Below are positions 24,888-32,377 of a DNA stretch of 32,522 bases, one piece after another. The notes under the pieces were generated by a model. That model was not told where the DNA came from and did no database searches. It was given only the letters and a program-made list of their open reading frames with translations. The stretch comes from Ligilactobacillus aviarius (lineage in GTDB: Bacteria; Bacillota; Bacilli; Lactobacillales; Lactobacillaceae). Both the position numbers and the translations under genes were made by a program. Within the stretch, counting starts at the first letter, position 1. Each line of letters starts with the position of its first letter. The stretch covers positions 1 through 32,522 of the forward strand of contig NZ_LWUD01000038.1 in NCBI RefSeq assembly GCF_001654615.1, read 5' to 3'.

Positions 24888-25682
24888 TTACTTCTTACTT
24901 TTAAAAAGTTTGTCCCAAAAACTCTTTTTCTTTGTACGAATCTCTTGAATGCCCGGCATCGGAACATCTTCACCGTTTAAAATTGCCTTGGCATTTTCAG
25001 TATATGTAACTGCTTTGTCGCGGTCATTATCAACTAATTTTTGATAAGCCGCATTCATTCGGCTGCGTCTTCCCTTATATGCATGAACGTCTGAAGAGAA
25101 CGTTGAGCCAAGATTTGCATCAATAATTTCTTGTGTTAACTGGGTAACCTGTTCCCCGAACGTATCTAGATAACTGTTAGCTGTCAATTGTGTCAGACAA
25201 CCAGCCTTTACCATGTCGTATAACAATTGGTGATCACGTTGGATTCCTTGATTCCGTTCAGGGTGAACAATTACCGGCGTAATTCCGCGAGCCTGCAGTT
25301 CCGGAAAAATATTCCGCATGAAATATTCCGGGACATGCGTATGCGGAAGTTCCAACATGATATAGCGATTATCCGCGTCAGCATACAGAATATCATCATG
25401 ATCGATTGCTTCGACCAAATGTTCCGTTAAGTGAACCTCTTGTCCCGGAAAAACCTTTAATGGAATTTGTTCCCGGTCAAGAACCTGTTGAAAAGCGTTT
25501 GTCTTTTCAATTACATCCCTTTTATGGTTAACATAGTTACTATCCATATGGTGCGGGGTTAACAACATGTGGGTTACCCCATCTGCAACTGATTCCCGTG
25601 CTAACTCTAAGGATGTTTCTAGGTCTGGTGAACCATCATCAACCCCAGGCAAAATATGTGAGTGCAAATCAACTAATGTCAT
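24888..25682 (-). CDS. wzh: EPS tyrosine-protein phosphatase (PHP family)
   Basis: 264 aa polymerase-and-histidinol-phosphatase family protein tyrosine phosphatase that removes phosphate from the kinase Wze. It shows the metal-binding DLHSHILPGVDDGS (H7, H9, D15, D16), TPHHMDSNY, EVHL, IVHPERN and SSDVHAYKGRRSRM, i.e. the set of histidines and acids of the trinuclear PHP site. Cytosolic. The C-terminal tail ends KKKSFWDKLFKSKK, basic and possibly membrane-binding. Its ATG shares a base with the stop of wze (TAATG), so the two are coupled. Together with wzd and wze it forms the standard regulatory trio at the front of firmicute EPS operons. Confidence 0.94.
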   Translation of the reverse strand: MTLVDLHSHILPGVDDGSPDLETSLELARESVADGVTHMLLTPHHMDSNYVNHKRDVIEKTNAFQQVLDREQIPLKVFPGQEVHLTEHLVEAIDHDDILYADADNRYIMLELPHTHVPEYFMRNIFPELQARGITPVIVHPERNQGIQRDHQLLYDMVKAGCLTQLTANSYLDTFGEQVTQLTQEIIDANLGSTFSSDVHAYKGRRSRMNAAYQKLVDNDRDKAVTYTENAKAILNGEDVPMPGIQEIRTKKKSFWDKLFKSKK

Positions 25683-26491
25683 TATTTTTTACCTCTTTTT
25701 TTCGATCCTTTTCGTGAAGAAGAATCGTCGGTCCCATAATAACTGCCACCGTAATAGTTACCATAATATCCGCCATAGTATCCGCCCGCTTCTTGAGCAG
25801 TAAACCGGTTCATGATAACTCCCAAAATGTTGGCGTTAACCCGTTGAAGAAGTTTAACGGCCCGCATAACGGCATCCTTGGTTGCAATTCCTTGAGGAGT
25901 AACCAAGGCAACTCCGTCTGCCCGGGTTCCAACAATTTGACCATCAGTAACGGTATCAACCGGCGGGGCATCTAAAATAATGAAATCATATTTTTCTCTT
26001 AAGAAATCCAATAATTGACTTAATCTATTTGACCCTAACAATTCCGCAGGATTTGGCGGTGTCGGCCCACTTGTTAAAACATCTAGATTTTCAATTTCTG
26101 TTTTATCAATCATTTCAGAAACATTAACCGTACTTGATGAAGACGTAATGATGTTTGAAAGGCCATAACGGTTTGATACTCCAAAAGTTTGATGAACTGT
26201 TGGCCGCCGTAAATCGGCATCGACTAACAACACCCGTTTCTTTTCTTCCGCCCAGGTAACCGCTAAGTTCGCACTGACCGTTGACTTTCCTTCAGACGGA
26301 AGGGCCGACATTACCGCCAAAATCTTGAAGTCTGGATCTAAGAATGAAAATTTCAAGTTTGTCCGAATTGTCCGATACTGTTCTGAAATTCCAGACTTTG
26401 GATCGTCACGGGTAATTAATGCGACCCCATACTTCATACTGTCTTCGTCAAGTTTTGTTTTATTCTTTTTAAACTGATCAAAAAGTCCCAT
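25682..26491 (-). CDS. wze: EPS tyrosine autokinase (CpsD/Wze family)
   Basis: 269 aa cytosolic BY-kinase that pairs with the membrane activator Wzd to control chain length. Visible are the Walker A LPSEGKST (residues 64-71), Walker A' VLLVDADLRRP (87-97), Walker B FIILDAPPVDT and an EQYRTIRTNL segment. The tail is a tyrosine cluster, YYGGYYGNYYGG and SYYGTDD, the site of autophosphorylation in this family, followed by an unusual basic SSSRKGSKKRGKK end. It lies four bases downstream of wzd and is coupled to wzh. Confidence 0.95.
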   Translation of the reverse strand: MGLFDQFKKNKTKLDEDSMKYGVALITRDDPKSGISEQYRTIRTNLKFSFLDPDFKILAVMSALPSEGKSTVSANLAVTWAEEKKRVLLVDADLRRPTVHQTFGVSNRYGLSNIITSSSSTVNVSEMIDKTEIENLDVLTSGPTPPNPAELLGSNRLSQLLDFLREKYDFIILDAPPVDTVTDGQIVGTRADGVALVTPQGIATKDAVMRAVKLLQRVNANILGVIMNRFTAQEAGGYYGGYYGNYYGGSYYGTDDSSSRKGSKKRGKK

Positions 26492-26494
26492 TAA

Positions 26495-27265
26495 CTAAAC
26501 CCTCCGTTTTCTCGTTCCACGTGAAGCAATTCGCTTTGATGAAATCATCCGTTTAACTTTATTTGCTGGAATTTCATTAATAATTCCTAAATCATTTAAT
26601 CCTAATTCTTCAGTAATAAATGATTCATCAGTGATTGTTCGATCCATGCTATCAAAGATAAATGCCAAGAATAATCCAAGCACACATCCAACAATCAATC
26701 CAATTAAAGTATTTAATACAACTTTTGGTGATACTGGCTTTGGATTCTCTTCTGCTTTAGATAAAATAGATACATTATTTACACTCATGATCTTTTTTAC
26801 CTTAACCTTAAATACATTTGCAGTCGTATTAGCAATTGCAGCTGCTAATTGTGGATTCTTAGCTTTGACAGCAACTGTAAACACTTGTGAATTTTGCTGA
26901 TTGCTGATACTAATACAACTCTTAATATTAGCAGGCGTCATGTTAAATCCTTGATCCTTTAATTGGGTGCTAACAGCATTTAAAATAGTTGGGCTAGTAA
27001 TAATATCCTTATATGTACTAATCATTTGAACATCAGCTTGTAACTGTGCTTGAGCGTTAACTTGGTTGTCTACTTTTCGATTAACCAGGATATCTGTACT
27101 TGAACTATATTTTGGTGAAATTACAAAAACAGACATAAAAAGCATTAAAAACGCACATACTAAAGTGCTAATAATAATTGTTTTCTTTCTTTTTCTTAAA
27201 ACTGCTAAGATTTTATTTATGTCTAAAAAATTCGATGAATTTTGTTGGCTATTCGCCTCGTTCAT
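26495..27265 (-). CDS. wzd: EPS chain-length regulator / kinase activator (CpsC/Wzd family)
   Basis: 256 aa membrane protein with two helices (about residues 30-50 and 182-204) bracketing an external Wzz-type domain. The N-terminal cytoplasmic stretch reads DINKILAVLRKRKKTIIIS, followed by KYSSSTDILVN and the polysaccharide-copolymerase PKPVSPKVVLN segment that precedes the second helix. The cytosolic tail (TDESFITEELG, then KRIASRGTRKRRV) activates the kinase. AGGAGG precedes the ATG. The 20-base gap after the hydrolase-like gene means one transcript. Confidence 0.94.
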   Translation of the reverse strand: MNEANSQQNSSNFLDINKILAVLRKRKKTIIISTLVCAFLMLFMSVFVISPKYSSSTDILVNRKVDNQVNAQAQLQADVQMISTYKDIITSPTILNAVSTQLKDQGFNMTPANIKSCISISNQQNSQVFTVAVKAKNPQLAAAIANTTANVFKVKVKKIMSVNNVSILSKAEENPKPVSPKVVLNTLIGLIVGCVLGLFLAFIFDSMDRTITDESFITEELGLNDLGIINEIPANKVKRMISSKRIASRGTRKRRV

Positions 27266-27285
27266 GTGAGTATGCCTCCTAAAAG

Positions 27286-28401
27286 TTATTTCAATTTACC
27301 ATATGCTTCTTTAACAAGCGAAGTTAAATTATCCTTTCCGTTTGAATCGTTACTCATCAATACGATTCCCTTCTTGCCATCTTTGCTGATTGCAATTGAG
27401 GTCCGGTATCCGACAATTCCGCCTGAAACATAGTACATGTCGCCGCTCTTGATCAATCGACCGGTTGGCTGACTGCTGATAAAGTTTGGATTATTGCCAT
27501 ATTCCTTAACTAAGACTTGCGTTAACTTCAATAAGTTCCATGGCGATGCAACCAATTGATTTTGACCCATTTGGCTATTCATCGCCTTTGCCAATGTCGG
27601 GTCTGATACTGGCTGGCCGTTGTTATACGGTGTTGCCATCTTACTGCTATCAACTTGTGAAGCAAATTTAACCTCACTCAATTCATTTGGTTGCAAGAAC
27701 GTCTTGGTAATATAGTCTTGATATGATTGATTTGTTACTTGTGAAACAATGCCTTCAAGTAATACATAGTTGATTTCCTGATAATTATACTGTCCCGTTG
27801 AACCTGCTTCAGCGTGATCAATATTCCAATTCAACACATTTGTTAATTGATTACTTGGAACTGAATCATTTGATAAGCCCGATGTCATGTCCAAAAGGGT
27901 TTGAACCGTAACCTTATTTGAAGTTGACAATGAACTGAAATACTTGCTGATCGGCGTTGATAACTTCAACTTGCCTTGATCAACCAAATGCAAAATTGCT
28001 GCTGCCGTCAGCATGTTTTCCGTATCAGTTGCCAAGTAGAACTTACCGTTCATTTGGTTAGCATTCTTCCCTGTAAAATCAGTTTGAGAAATCTTCCCAT
28101 TTTCTGAAATTACATAGGCACCGGTATAATTTTTACTTGATAAGATTTTCTGGATATCATTTAGACTTGCAGATTGAGTCTTGCCTGTCGTTGCTTTCGC
28201 CGGCTTTTTATCCGTATCGGTAACTACCTTTACGGAATCTTCCTTCGCCGTTGAAGAACTTGCAGCTGTCGATTCGGTATGCGTAACCTCTTGATAGATT
28301 ACGTGTGCCATACTGTCCGTGTTATAACGGGCTAATGCATAGCCGCCAGCTCCAAGAACGACAATTGACCCAATGACCCAACCGATTGTCTTCTTTGACA
28401 T
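27286..28401 (-). CDS. Membrane-anchored serine-hydrolase-like protein, catalytic motifs degenerate
   Basis: 371 aa from ATG 28401. AAGGAAGTGA, a near-perfect ribosome binding site, ends eight bases before it, and the in-frame GTG 28413 lies within that site, so I reject it. A signal anchor (about residues 5-25) is followed by a Thr/Ser/Lys linker and a beta-lactamase/DD-peptidase (PF00144-type) fold. The landmarks of that fold are present (LTAAAILHLVDQGKL, LLDMTSGLS, INYVLLEGIVSQVTNQSY, SPWNLLKLTQVLV), but the catalytic ones are not. The SxxK position reads TDTE or DTEN (residues 124-129 region), the YxN motif reads YQE, and the third motif reads GGIVGY instead of H[ST]G. It is probably a non-catalytic wall-glycan or polymer-sensing protein, or a regulator. 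It opens the EPS operon, where an LCP or regulator gene often sits. Function inferred only. Confidence 0.8.
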   Translation of the reverse strand: MSKKTIGWVIGSIVVLGAGGYALARYNTDSMAHVIYQEVTHTESTAASSSTAKEDSVKVVTDTDKKPAKATTGKTQSASLNDIQKILSSKNYTGAYVISENGKISQTDFTGKNANQMNGKFYLATDTENMLTAAAILHLVDQGKLKLSTPISKYFSSLSTSNKVTVQTLLDMTSGLSNDSVPSNQLTNVLNWNIDHAEAGSTGQYNYQEINYVLLEGIVSQVTNQSYQDYITKTFLQPNELSEVKFASQVDSSKMATPYNNGQPVSDPTLAKAMNSQMGQNQLVASPWNLLKLTQVLVKEYGNNPNFISSQPTGRLIKSGDMYYVSGGIVGYRTSIAISKDGKKGIVLMSNDSNGKDNLTSLVKEAYGKLK

Positions 28402-28489
28402 AAAAATTTTCACTTCCTTTTTGGAAATTACTTATCCCTCTAACGCCCTTTAAAGCTTGGGAAGTCTATTTCCAAGCATAACTGTTGAT

Positions 28490-28498
28490 AGTATATCA
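28490..28498 (-). promoter_or_regulatory. Extended -10 promoter of the main EPS operon
   Basis: On the minus strand TGATATACT, an extended -10 (TGnTATACT), about 90 bases before the first ATG. The -35 region (TCAAAA, 16 bases upstream) is poor, as allowed for extended -10 promoters. The leader also holds GTTAAAGGTTAAAC-type direct repeats further upstream. No regulator gene is nearby. Confidence 0.5.
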
Positions 28499-28625
28499 TA
28501 AATTCAATTAATTTTGATTAAAACGTTAAAGGTTAAACTTTTTGTAAACAAATTACAATATTTATTTTGGAACTAATAATTCGCATTTAACGGCCATTAA
28601 AGCGTTTTTAAGCCTTAATAAAATA

Positions 28626-28670
28626 AAAAATTCGACAATAATAATTTTTTAATTATCGTTGCCGAATTTT
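28626..28670 (-). terminator. Terminator of the zinc-ribbon gene, possibly bidirectional
   Basis: AAAATTCGGCAACGATAAT pairs with ATTATTATTGTCGAATTTT in the minus strand with one mismatch and G-U pairs. It is followed by TTTTATTTTATT on the minus strand; the plus side also has Ts. It begins three bases after the stop codon. Confidence 0.8.
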
Positions 28671-28673
28671 CAT

Positions 28674-29315
28674 TTAATCCGCCGCCAGCCAGAACGTTGC
28701 CATTCCACGAATAACGGCCGTTCCACCATCACAACTGACCGTTGCCTTAAATTGACCGTGAAATTTACCGTTGCTCTTGGTCATATTCGTAATTTCAAGC
28801 TTAATTGGTGAACTTTCACTATTATCATTGATCGTAATGGAGTTTTTCCCGACCGTATAACTGCCGCAGCTGTGTTTTTTAACATATGCATCAGCATTAA
28901 AGCTGTCACCGTATTTGCCTTCGTATTCGGCAATTGAACCGTCACTTCCAAATGCATATGCGCAGTCGTCAAAGTCTTTACTAAAATCGTTAAGCTGCTT
29001 TTGCGAAAATGACTGACTTCCAAAAATCGTCTTCACTTCGCCGCTTTCGACTTTCAGCGTTAATCCGCAAAGACTATCTGGAACAAAATGATCCAGTTGG
29101 GAATAATAAGCCCGCATTCCCATAAAACCCGCAATTCCGAGAACACAAATTACTCCAATAACCGTTAAGATAATCTTACCTGGTCCCCACTTTTTCTTGG
29201 CTTTTGCCTGAGCTTGCAGTTGGGTTTGCGGAGCAGAATTGACCCTTTGCCCGCATTCAGTACAAAATTCAGCATCCTCAGGCAGTTTGCTTCCGCAATT
29301 TGAACAATACTTCAT
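28674..29315 (-). CDS. Zinc-ribbon, single-pass membrane protein of unknown function
   Basis: 213 aa from ATG 29315 (TTG 29321 is a weaker option). The N-terminus is a zinc ribbon with two CxxC knuckles (YCSNCG, C4 and C7; FCTECG, C18 and C21), then a Gln/Ala/Lys linker, a membrane helix at about residues 47-68 and an external domain of about 140 residues with two cysteines (SLCGLTL, DDCAYAF) and a VSCDGGTAVIRGMATFW end. Such zinc-ribbon plus helix proteins are common in lactobacilli; the external part looks like a small beta-rich domain. It stands between the EPS operon and the fructansucrase gene, with its own terminator, and shows no sign of co-regulation. I cannot give it a function. Confidence 0.78.
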   Translation of the reverse strand: MKYCSNCGSKLPEDAEFCTECGQRVNSAPQTQLQAQAKAKKKWGPGKIILTVIGVICVLGIAGFMGMRAYYSQLDHFVPDSLCGLTLKVESGEVKTIFGSQSFSQKQLNDFSKDFDDCAYAFGSDGSIAEYEGKYGDSFNADAYVKKHSCGSYTVGKNSITINDNSESSPIKLEITNMTKSNGKFHGQFKATVSCDGGTAVIRGMATFWLAAD

Positions 29316-29338
29316 TATCAAACAATCCTTTCCTAATC

Positions 29339-29370
29339 AAAAAGGACTCAACCATCTGGCCAAGTCCTTC
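29339..29370 (-). terminator. Terminator of the fructansucrase gene
   Basis: On the minus strand AAGGACT and AGTCCTT form the outer stem with an inner CCA/TGG, followed by a T-run. It begins about 20 bases after the fructansucrase stop. Confidence 0.85.
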
Positions 29371-29390
29371 AAATATTAAATCATCGAATT

Positions 29391-31832
29391 TTATCCGCGA
29401 CGCTTCTTGTCAGCAAATCCGAATGCTGCCAAGATGCTTGCCATTGCCATTGAAATCATTCCCCAAACTGTCTTGTTTGAAGTTGTTTCACCAGTTTGTG
29501 GCAATCCGTTTGCAGATGTGTTCTTTGCGCTCTTGGTTGCATTTGCCTTGTTAGCCATGCGAACACTTTGAACAGTGTCAGCTTGAACTTCATTAGCATT
29601 TGCCCGTGAAACCACTAAGTTCCTCTTTTGAGCGTCGTAGTAAATCTTTTCAGCGTTCTTTTGACCGTTTGCACCATTCTTCTTGTTGCTTACAACCTTA
29701 ACAGCTGAGCCATTGTAAATTGGTGCAAATTCGGTATCGCCATCTAATACCCAAACACCTTGTTCTTTTGTTACTGAGCCTGGAACAACCCGAGTTGTAC
29801 CGTCTGGCATGATTTCAACGATGAAGCTTGGACCCCATGTTGCATCATTACCCTTACCAGCAACCCAGTTCCGGTTTGTCATGTAGTCAGTGATCAAAAC
29901 ATAGTTTGTTGGTTGACCATCTTTACCAAGGATCGGAACAGCATAGTAAGCATAGGTTGCAGTTCTTGAGTTAGCATTGGCAGTTGCTGTTAAGACAACT
30001 CCTGTGCCGTTCAATGGCTTGTAACCGTATGTTAAGTGGTCTGAAACAAAGCCAAGCATGATAACATTGTCACCAACAGCCTTGTCAGCAGCTTGCCATG
30101 ATGGGTCATTTGTTCCACGGTTCAAACGTGCATCATCAAACAAGTAGTACTTGCCGTTGATCTTGATAATGTCTGGCCGTTCAATTTCATCAGTTGCCAA
30201 TGGTGCTTGAACTAACGGAGCATAAATTTGAGCAACTGTTGGGTCCTTTTCCGTTCCGCCTAATTTAAGAATTCCGATTGCAGCGTTAGCGTATGAACCA
30301 CGAGCTGTCATATCGCTGTTGTTAATGATTTGGAACATGTCATTAACGTCGTCAGCAATTGTTGCACCACCGTAGTTTCCAAGGTTATAGATTTGATCCA
30401 TGCCTTGGTAGTTATCTGAACCGGTACTACCTTCAAATACTAAGTAACGTTGACCGTTATCAACGAAGATGTGCGGGTCACGTAAGCAGAAGTTATCAAC
30501 GTTCATGTTGCCTTGTTCGAATTGGGCAAATGTTTGGTAAAGCTTTCCATCGCCTGCAAAGAGGATCTTTTCATTTTGCCGGTTAACGATTGAAATTTGG
30601 CCATTATTTACACCCAATGTCAAGGTTACCGTTGCGATTCGTTGGTCATTGTGACCAGTTGATGTATCAACATCTGTATAGTACAACTGGATCGTTCCGT
30701 CTGAGTTGACGCAAGCAGAACCTGACCAGCGTTGGTGAACTGAGTTTTGACCAAAGCCGAAGACAGGACCTGCGCACTTCCAATCATTGAAGTTTTCGTC
30801 ACCATACTTGGTGTAGAAAAGATACAAGTGGTTATCTCTGTTATTTGATGGACTTCCGGCCATTCCGAAGACTAATTGGTAACCGTTCCAATCTGTAACT
30901 GCACCCGTATTAGCGTTCATTACTGGCCATGAATCCCAAATATCAAGCGGTTCAACCTTACCAGTTTCAGCATCAGCAGTTGTTGCTGCTGGAAAGTTCT
31001 TGATCGTGCTTGGATCAAATTGCGGAATTGCATATTGTGGATTCCGGTTGATCATGTCCTTTGCAATATCAGCATAATCTGTATATGTAACGGTTCCTGA
31101 TTCTGGAGTACTATCCATCTTAACGCTGTTTAATGCGTCAATTTCTTGGTGAGTTAATTTAGCCAAGTCGATATTTGCTGCTTGGGCGATTTCCTTCGCA
31201 TTGGCATTTAACTTGTCATATGCAGCCCGAGCATCAGGATTTACAAGTTGTTGTTCAAACTTTTCCTTATTTTGAGCAGCTTCCTTCTTAACCATTGCAG
31301 GAATGTTATGTTCATTTGCTTGGGTTCCGTGTGCTTGGAAGCCGGCTGTTTCAGGGTTAACTGCAGCTTCATTACTTGATTGTGATGCTGTTGAGCTTGC
31401 CTTGGCAGAACTTGCTGAACTTTCATTCTTTGAACTCTTGCTTGATGAGTGATTGCTTGTTGCACCATTTGATGACGAAGCAGCGCCGCGAGTACTCATT
31501 GAACCTGTTGAAGCTTCAGAAGTTGCATTGCTCATTGTTGATTGACTGTTTGCAACTTGTGAATTACTTTCAGCAGAAGTTGAGTTTGCAGTTGCTGAAG
31601 ACTTTGCGGCTGCTGAACTTGCTTTTGAAGCAGTAGCCGTTGCAACTGAATCGCTTTTAGCTTCTGATTCTGATGAAGCCTTTGTTTGATTTTGGCTTGT
31701 TGCTTTCTTTGCAGATGTTTCAATTTGTGAATTATTAGTTGAAACGTTATTTGCTGAAGCATTGCCAGTTGCCATTCCAGCAGTAACTGCTGCGGCACCT
31801 AAGGCAATTGCAGTAATTGTTTTCTTTTTCAT
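29391..31832 (-). CDS. Cell-wall-anchored GH68 fructansucrase (levansucrase or inulosucrase)
   Basis: Splits sucrose and polymerises fructose into levan or inulin outside the cell. 813 aa: a signal peptide (residues 1-28, MKKKTITAIALG, cleaved near ASANN), a Ser/Ala/Thr-rich variable region to about residue 190, the five-blade propeller GH68 domain, and a C-terminal sortase signal LPQTG (777-781) with a hydrophobic helix and KKRRG. Catalytic residues: nucleophile D300 in WDSWP, transition-state stabiliser D452 in RDPHIF, acid/base E551 in DEIERP. Family stretches QRWSGSACVN and ERPDIIKINGKYYLFDD support it. GTG/ATG choice is not in doubt: ATG follows AGGAG. Levan or inulin cannot be told by eye. 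A strong TTGACA promoter lies upstream. The plain signal and LPQTG indicate sortase anchoring. Confidence 0.96.
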   Translation of the reverse strand: MKKKTITAIALGAAAVTAGMATGNASANNVSTNNSQIETSAKKATSQNQTKASSESEAKSDSVATATASKASSAAAKSSATANSTSAESNSQVANSQSTMSNATSEASTGSMSTRGAASSSNGATSNHSSSKSSKNESSASSAKASSTASQSSNEAAVNPETAGFQAHGTQANEHNIPAMVKKEAAQNKEKFEQQLVNPDARAAYDKLNANAKEIAQAANIDLAKLTHQEIDALNSVKMDSTPESGTVTYTDYADIAKDMINRNPQYAIPQFDPSTIKNFPAATTADAETGKVEPLDIWDSWPVMNANTGAVTDWNGYQLVFGMAGSPSNNRDNHLYLFYTKYGDENFNDWKCAGPVFGFGQNSVHQRWSGSACVNSDGTIQLYYTDVDTSTGHNDQRIATVTLTLGVNNGQISIVNRQNEKILFAGDGKLYQTFAQFEQGNMNVDNFCLRDPHIFVDNGQRYLVFEGSTGSDNYQGMDQIYNLGNYGGATIADDVNDMFQIINNSDMTARGSYANAAIGILKLGGTEKDPTVAQIYAPLVQAPLATDEIERPDIIKINGKYYLFDDARLNRGTNDPSWQAADKAVGDNVIMLGFVSDHLTYGYKPLNGTGVVLTATANANSRTATYAYYAVPILGKDGQPTNYVLITDYMTNRNWVAGKGNDATWGPSFIVEIMPDGTTRVVPGSVTKEQGVWVLDGDTEFAPIYNGSAVKVVSNKKNGANGQKNAEKIYYDAQKRNLVVSRANANEVQADTVQSVRMANKANATKSAKNTSANGLPQTGETTSNKTVWGMISMAMASILAAFGFADKKRRG

Positions 31833-31886
31833 AACAATCCCTACTCCTATTCAATTCATTAAACTAAATCTATTTGTCTCAAAATA

Positions 31887-31914
31887 GTTATACCGCAACA
31901 TTTACAAATGTCAA
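31887..31914 (-). promoter_or_regulatory. Fructansucrase promoter with internal inverted repeat
   Basis: On the minus strand a perfect TTGACA (31909-31914), a 16-base spacer and TATAAC (31887-31892). The spacer holds ACATTTGTAAATGT, an inverted repeat ACATTT/AAATGT with a two-base centre overlapping the -35 end. Such a site would block RNA polymerase if bound, so it is a candidate operator. No regulator gene is visible in the window. Confidence 0.6.
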
Positions 31915-32292
31915 TATTCTGAAAATGTGGATTTTAAATTTCATACTTAATAATTTTTAGGTAACAAAAAAATTGTCATCGATATTAGGGGGCTGATTCG
32001 TTGAATTTATAATGTTTTGTCCAATTACATAAAACGTTTAATCGAGAAATATTACAATTACTTTAAATTTTAATCATCATTCGTATATGTCAAATTTTGA
32101 CATATAATCCAGTGATAAATTATGTAGTTATTGTTTTTTTGTTCGTTTTATAATCAAAAAGAAGATGTGACAAAGCGTAAAAAACGAGCGTGGTGGAAAC
32201 AGAAAAGCGAACAGATCGCGGAGCATAGATTCGGAGATTTTCGAATTAGCTTCGCGTCGTAACTCGTTTGTTTTGATGCGAATATAACAAAA
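31915..32292. other. AT-rich intergenic stretch with a palindrome, no gene
   Basis: About 380 bases without a convincing gene. It carries a 23-bp palindrome (32084-32106). Around 32167-32262 is a GC-richer patch with a short open frame (VTKRKKRAWWKQKSEQ, 31 codons) that lacks a ribosome binding site. The patch looks like mobile-element debris because a TGTGACA direct repeat flanks it (32166 and 32296). Confidence 0.5.
32084..32106. promoter_or_regulatory. 23-bp perfect palindrome containing TTGACA boxes
   Basis: TATATGTCAAA, a central T, then TTTGACATATA is perfect over 11+1+11. It places TTGACA on both strands. On the plus strand TTGACA is followed 17 bases later by TTATGT, a weak -10. Probable operator or dyad-type binding site, about 250 bases upstream of the fructansucrase start. 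Confidence 0.5.
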
Positions 32293-32306
32293 GGCTGTGA
32301 CATAAG
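32293..32306. mobile_element. Probable IS terminal sequence
   Basis: GGCTGTGACATAAG at the boundary between the transposase-derived frame and the flanking sequence resembles the terminal inverted repeat of lactobacillal IS1182-type elements. The opposite end is beyond the window, so this is not verified. Confidence 0.4.
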
Positions 32307-32334
32307 TATTAAATAAACAGTCTCAATTATAAAG

Positions 32335-32377
32335 ATAGCGAAATTCAATTTAAGAAAATTGGATTTCGCTATTTTTT
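32335..32377 (+). terminator. Terminator hairpin inside the IS remnant
   Basis: ATAGCGAAAT and ATTTCGCTAT, extended by CAATTT/AAATTG with one mismatch, followed by TTTTTT on the plus strand. It would stop transcription entering the element from the left; a common protective feature of IS ends. Confidence 0.6.

Noticed and set aside
27286-28401. Functional penicillin-binding protein or beta-lactamase
   Set aside because: The SxxK, YxN and H[ST]G motifs are not present at the expected positions.
32167-32262. Plus-strand 31-codon basic frame (VTKRKKRAWWKQK)
   Set aside because: No ribosome binding site, short, and within sequence that resembles insertion-sequence debris.
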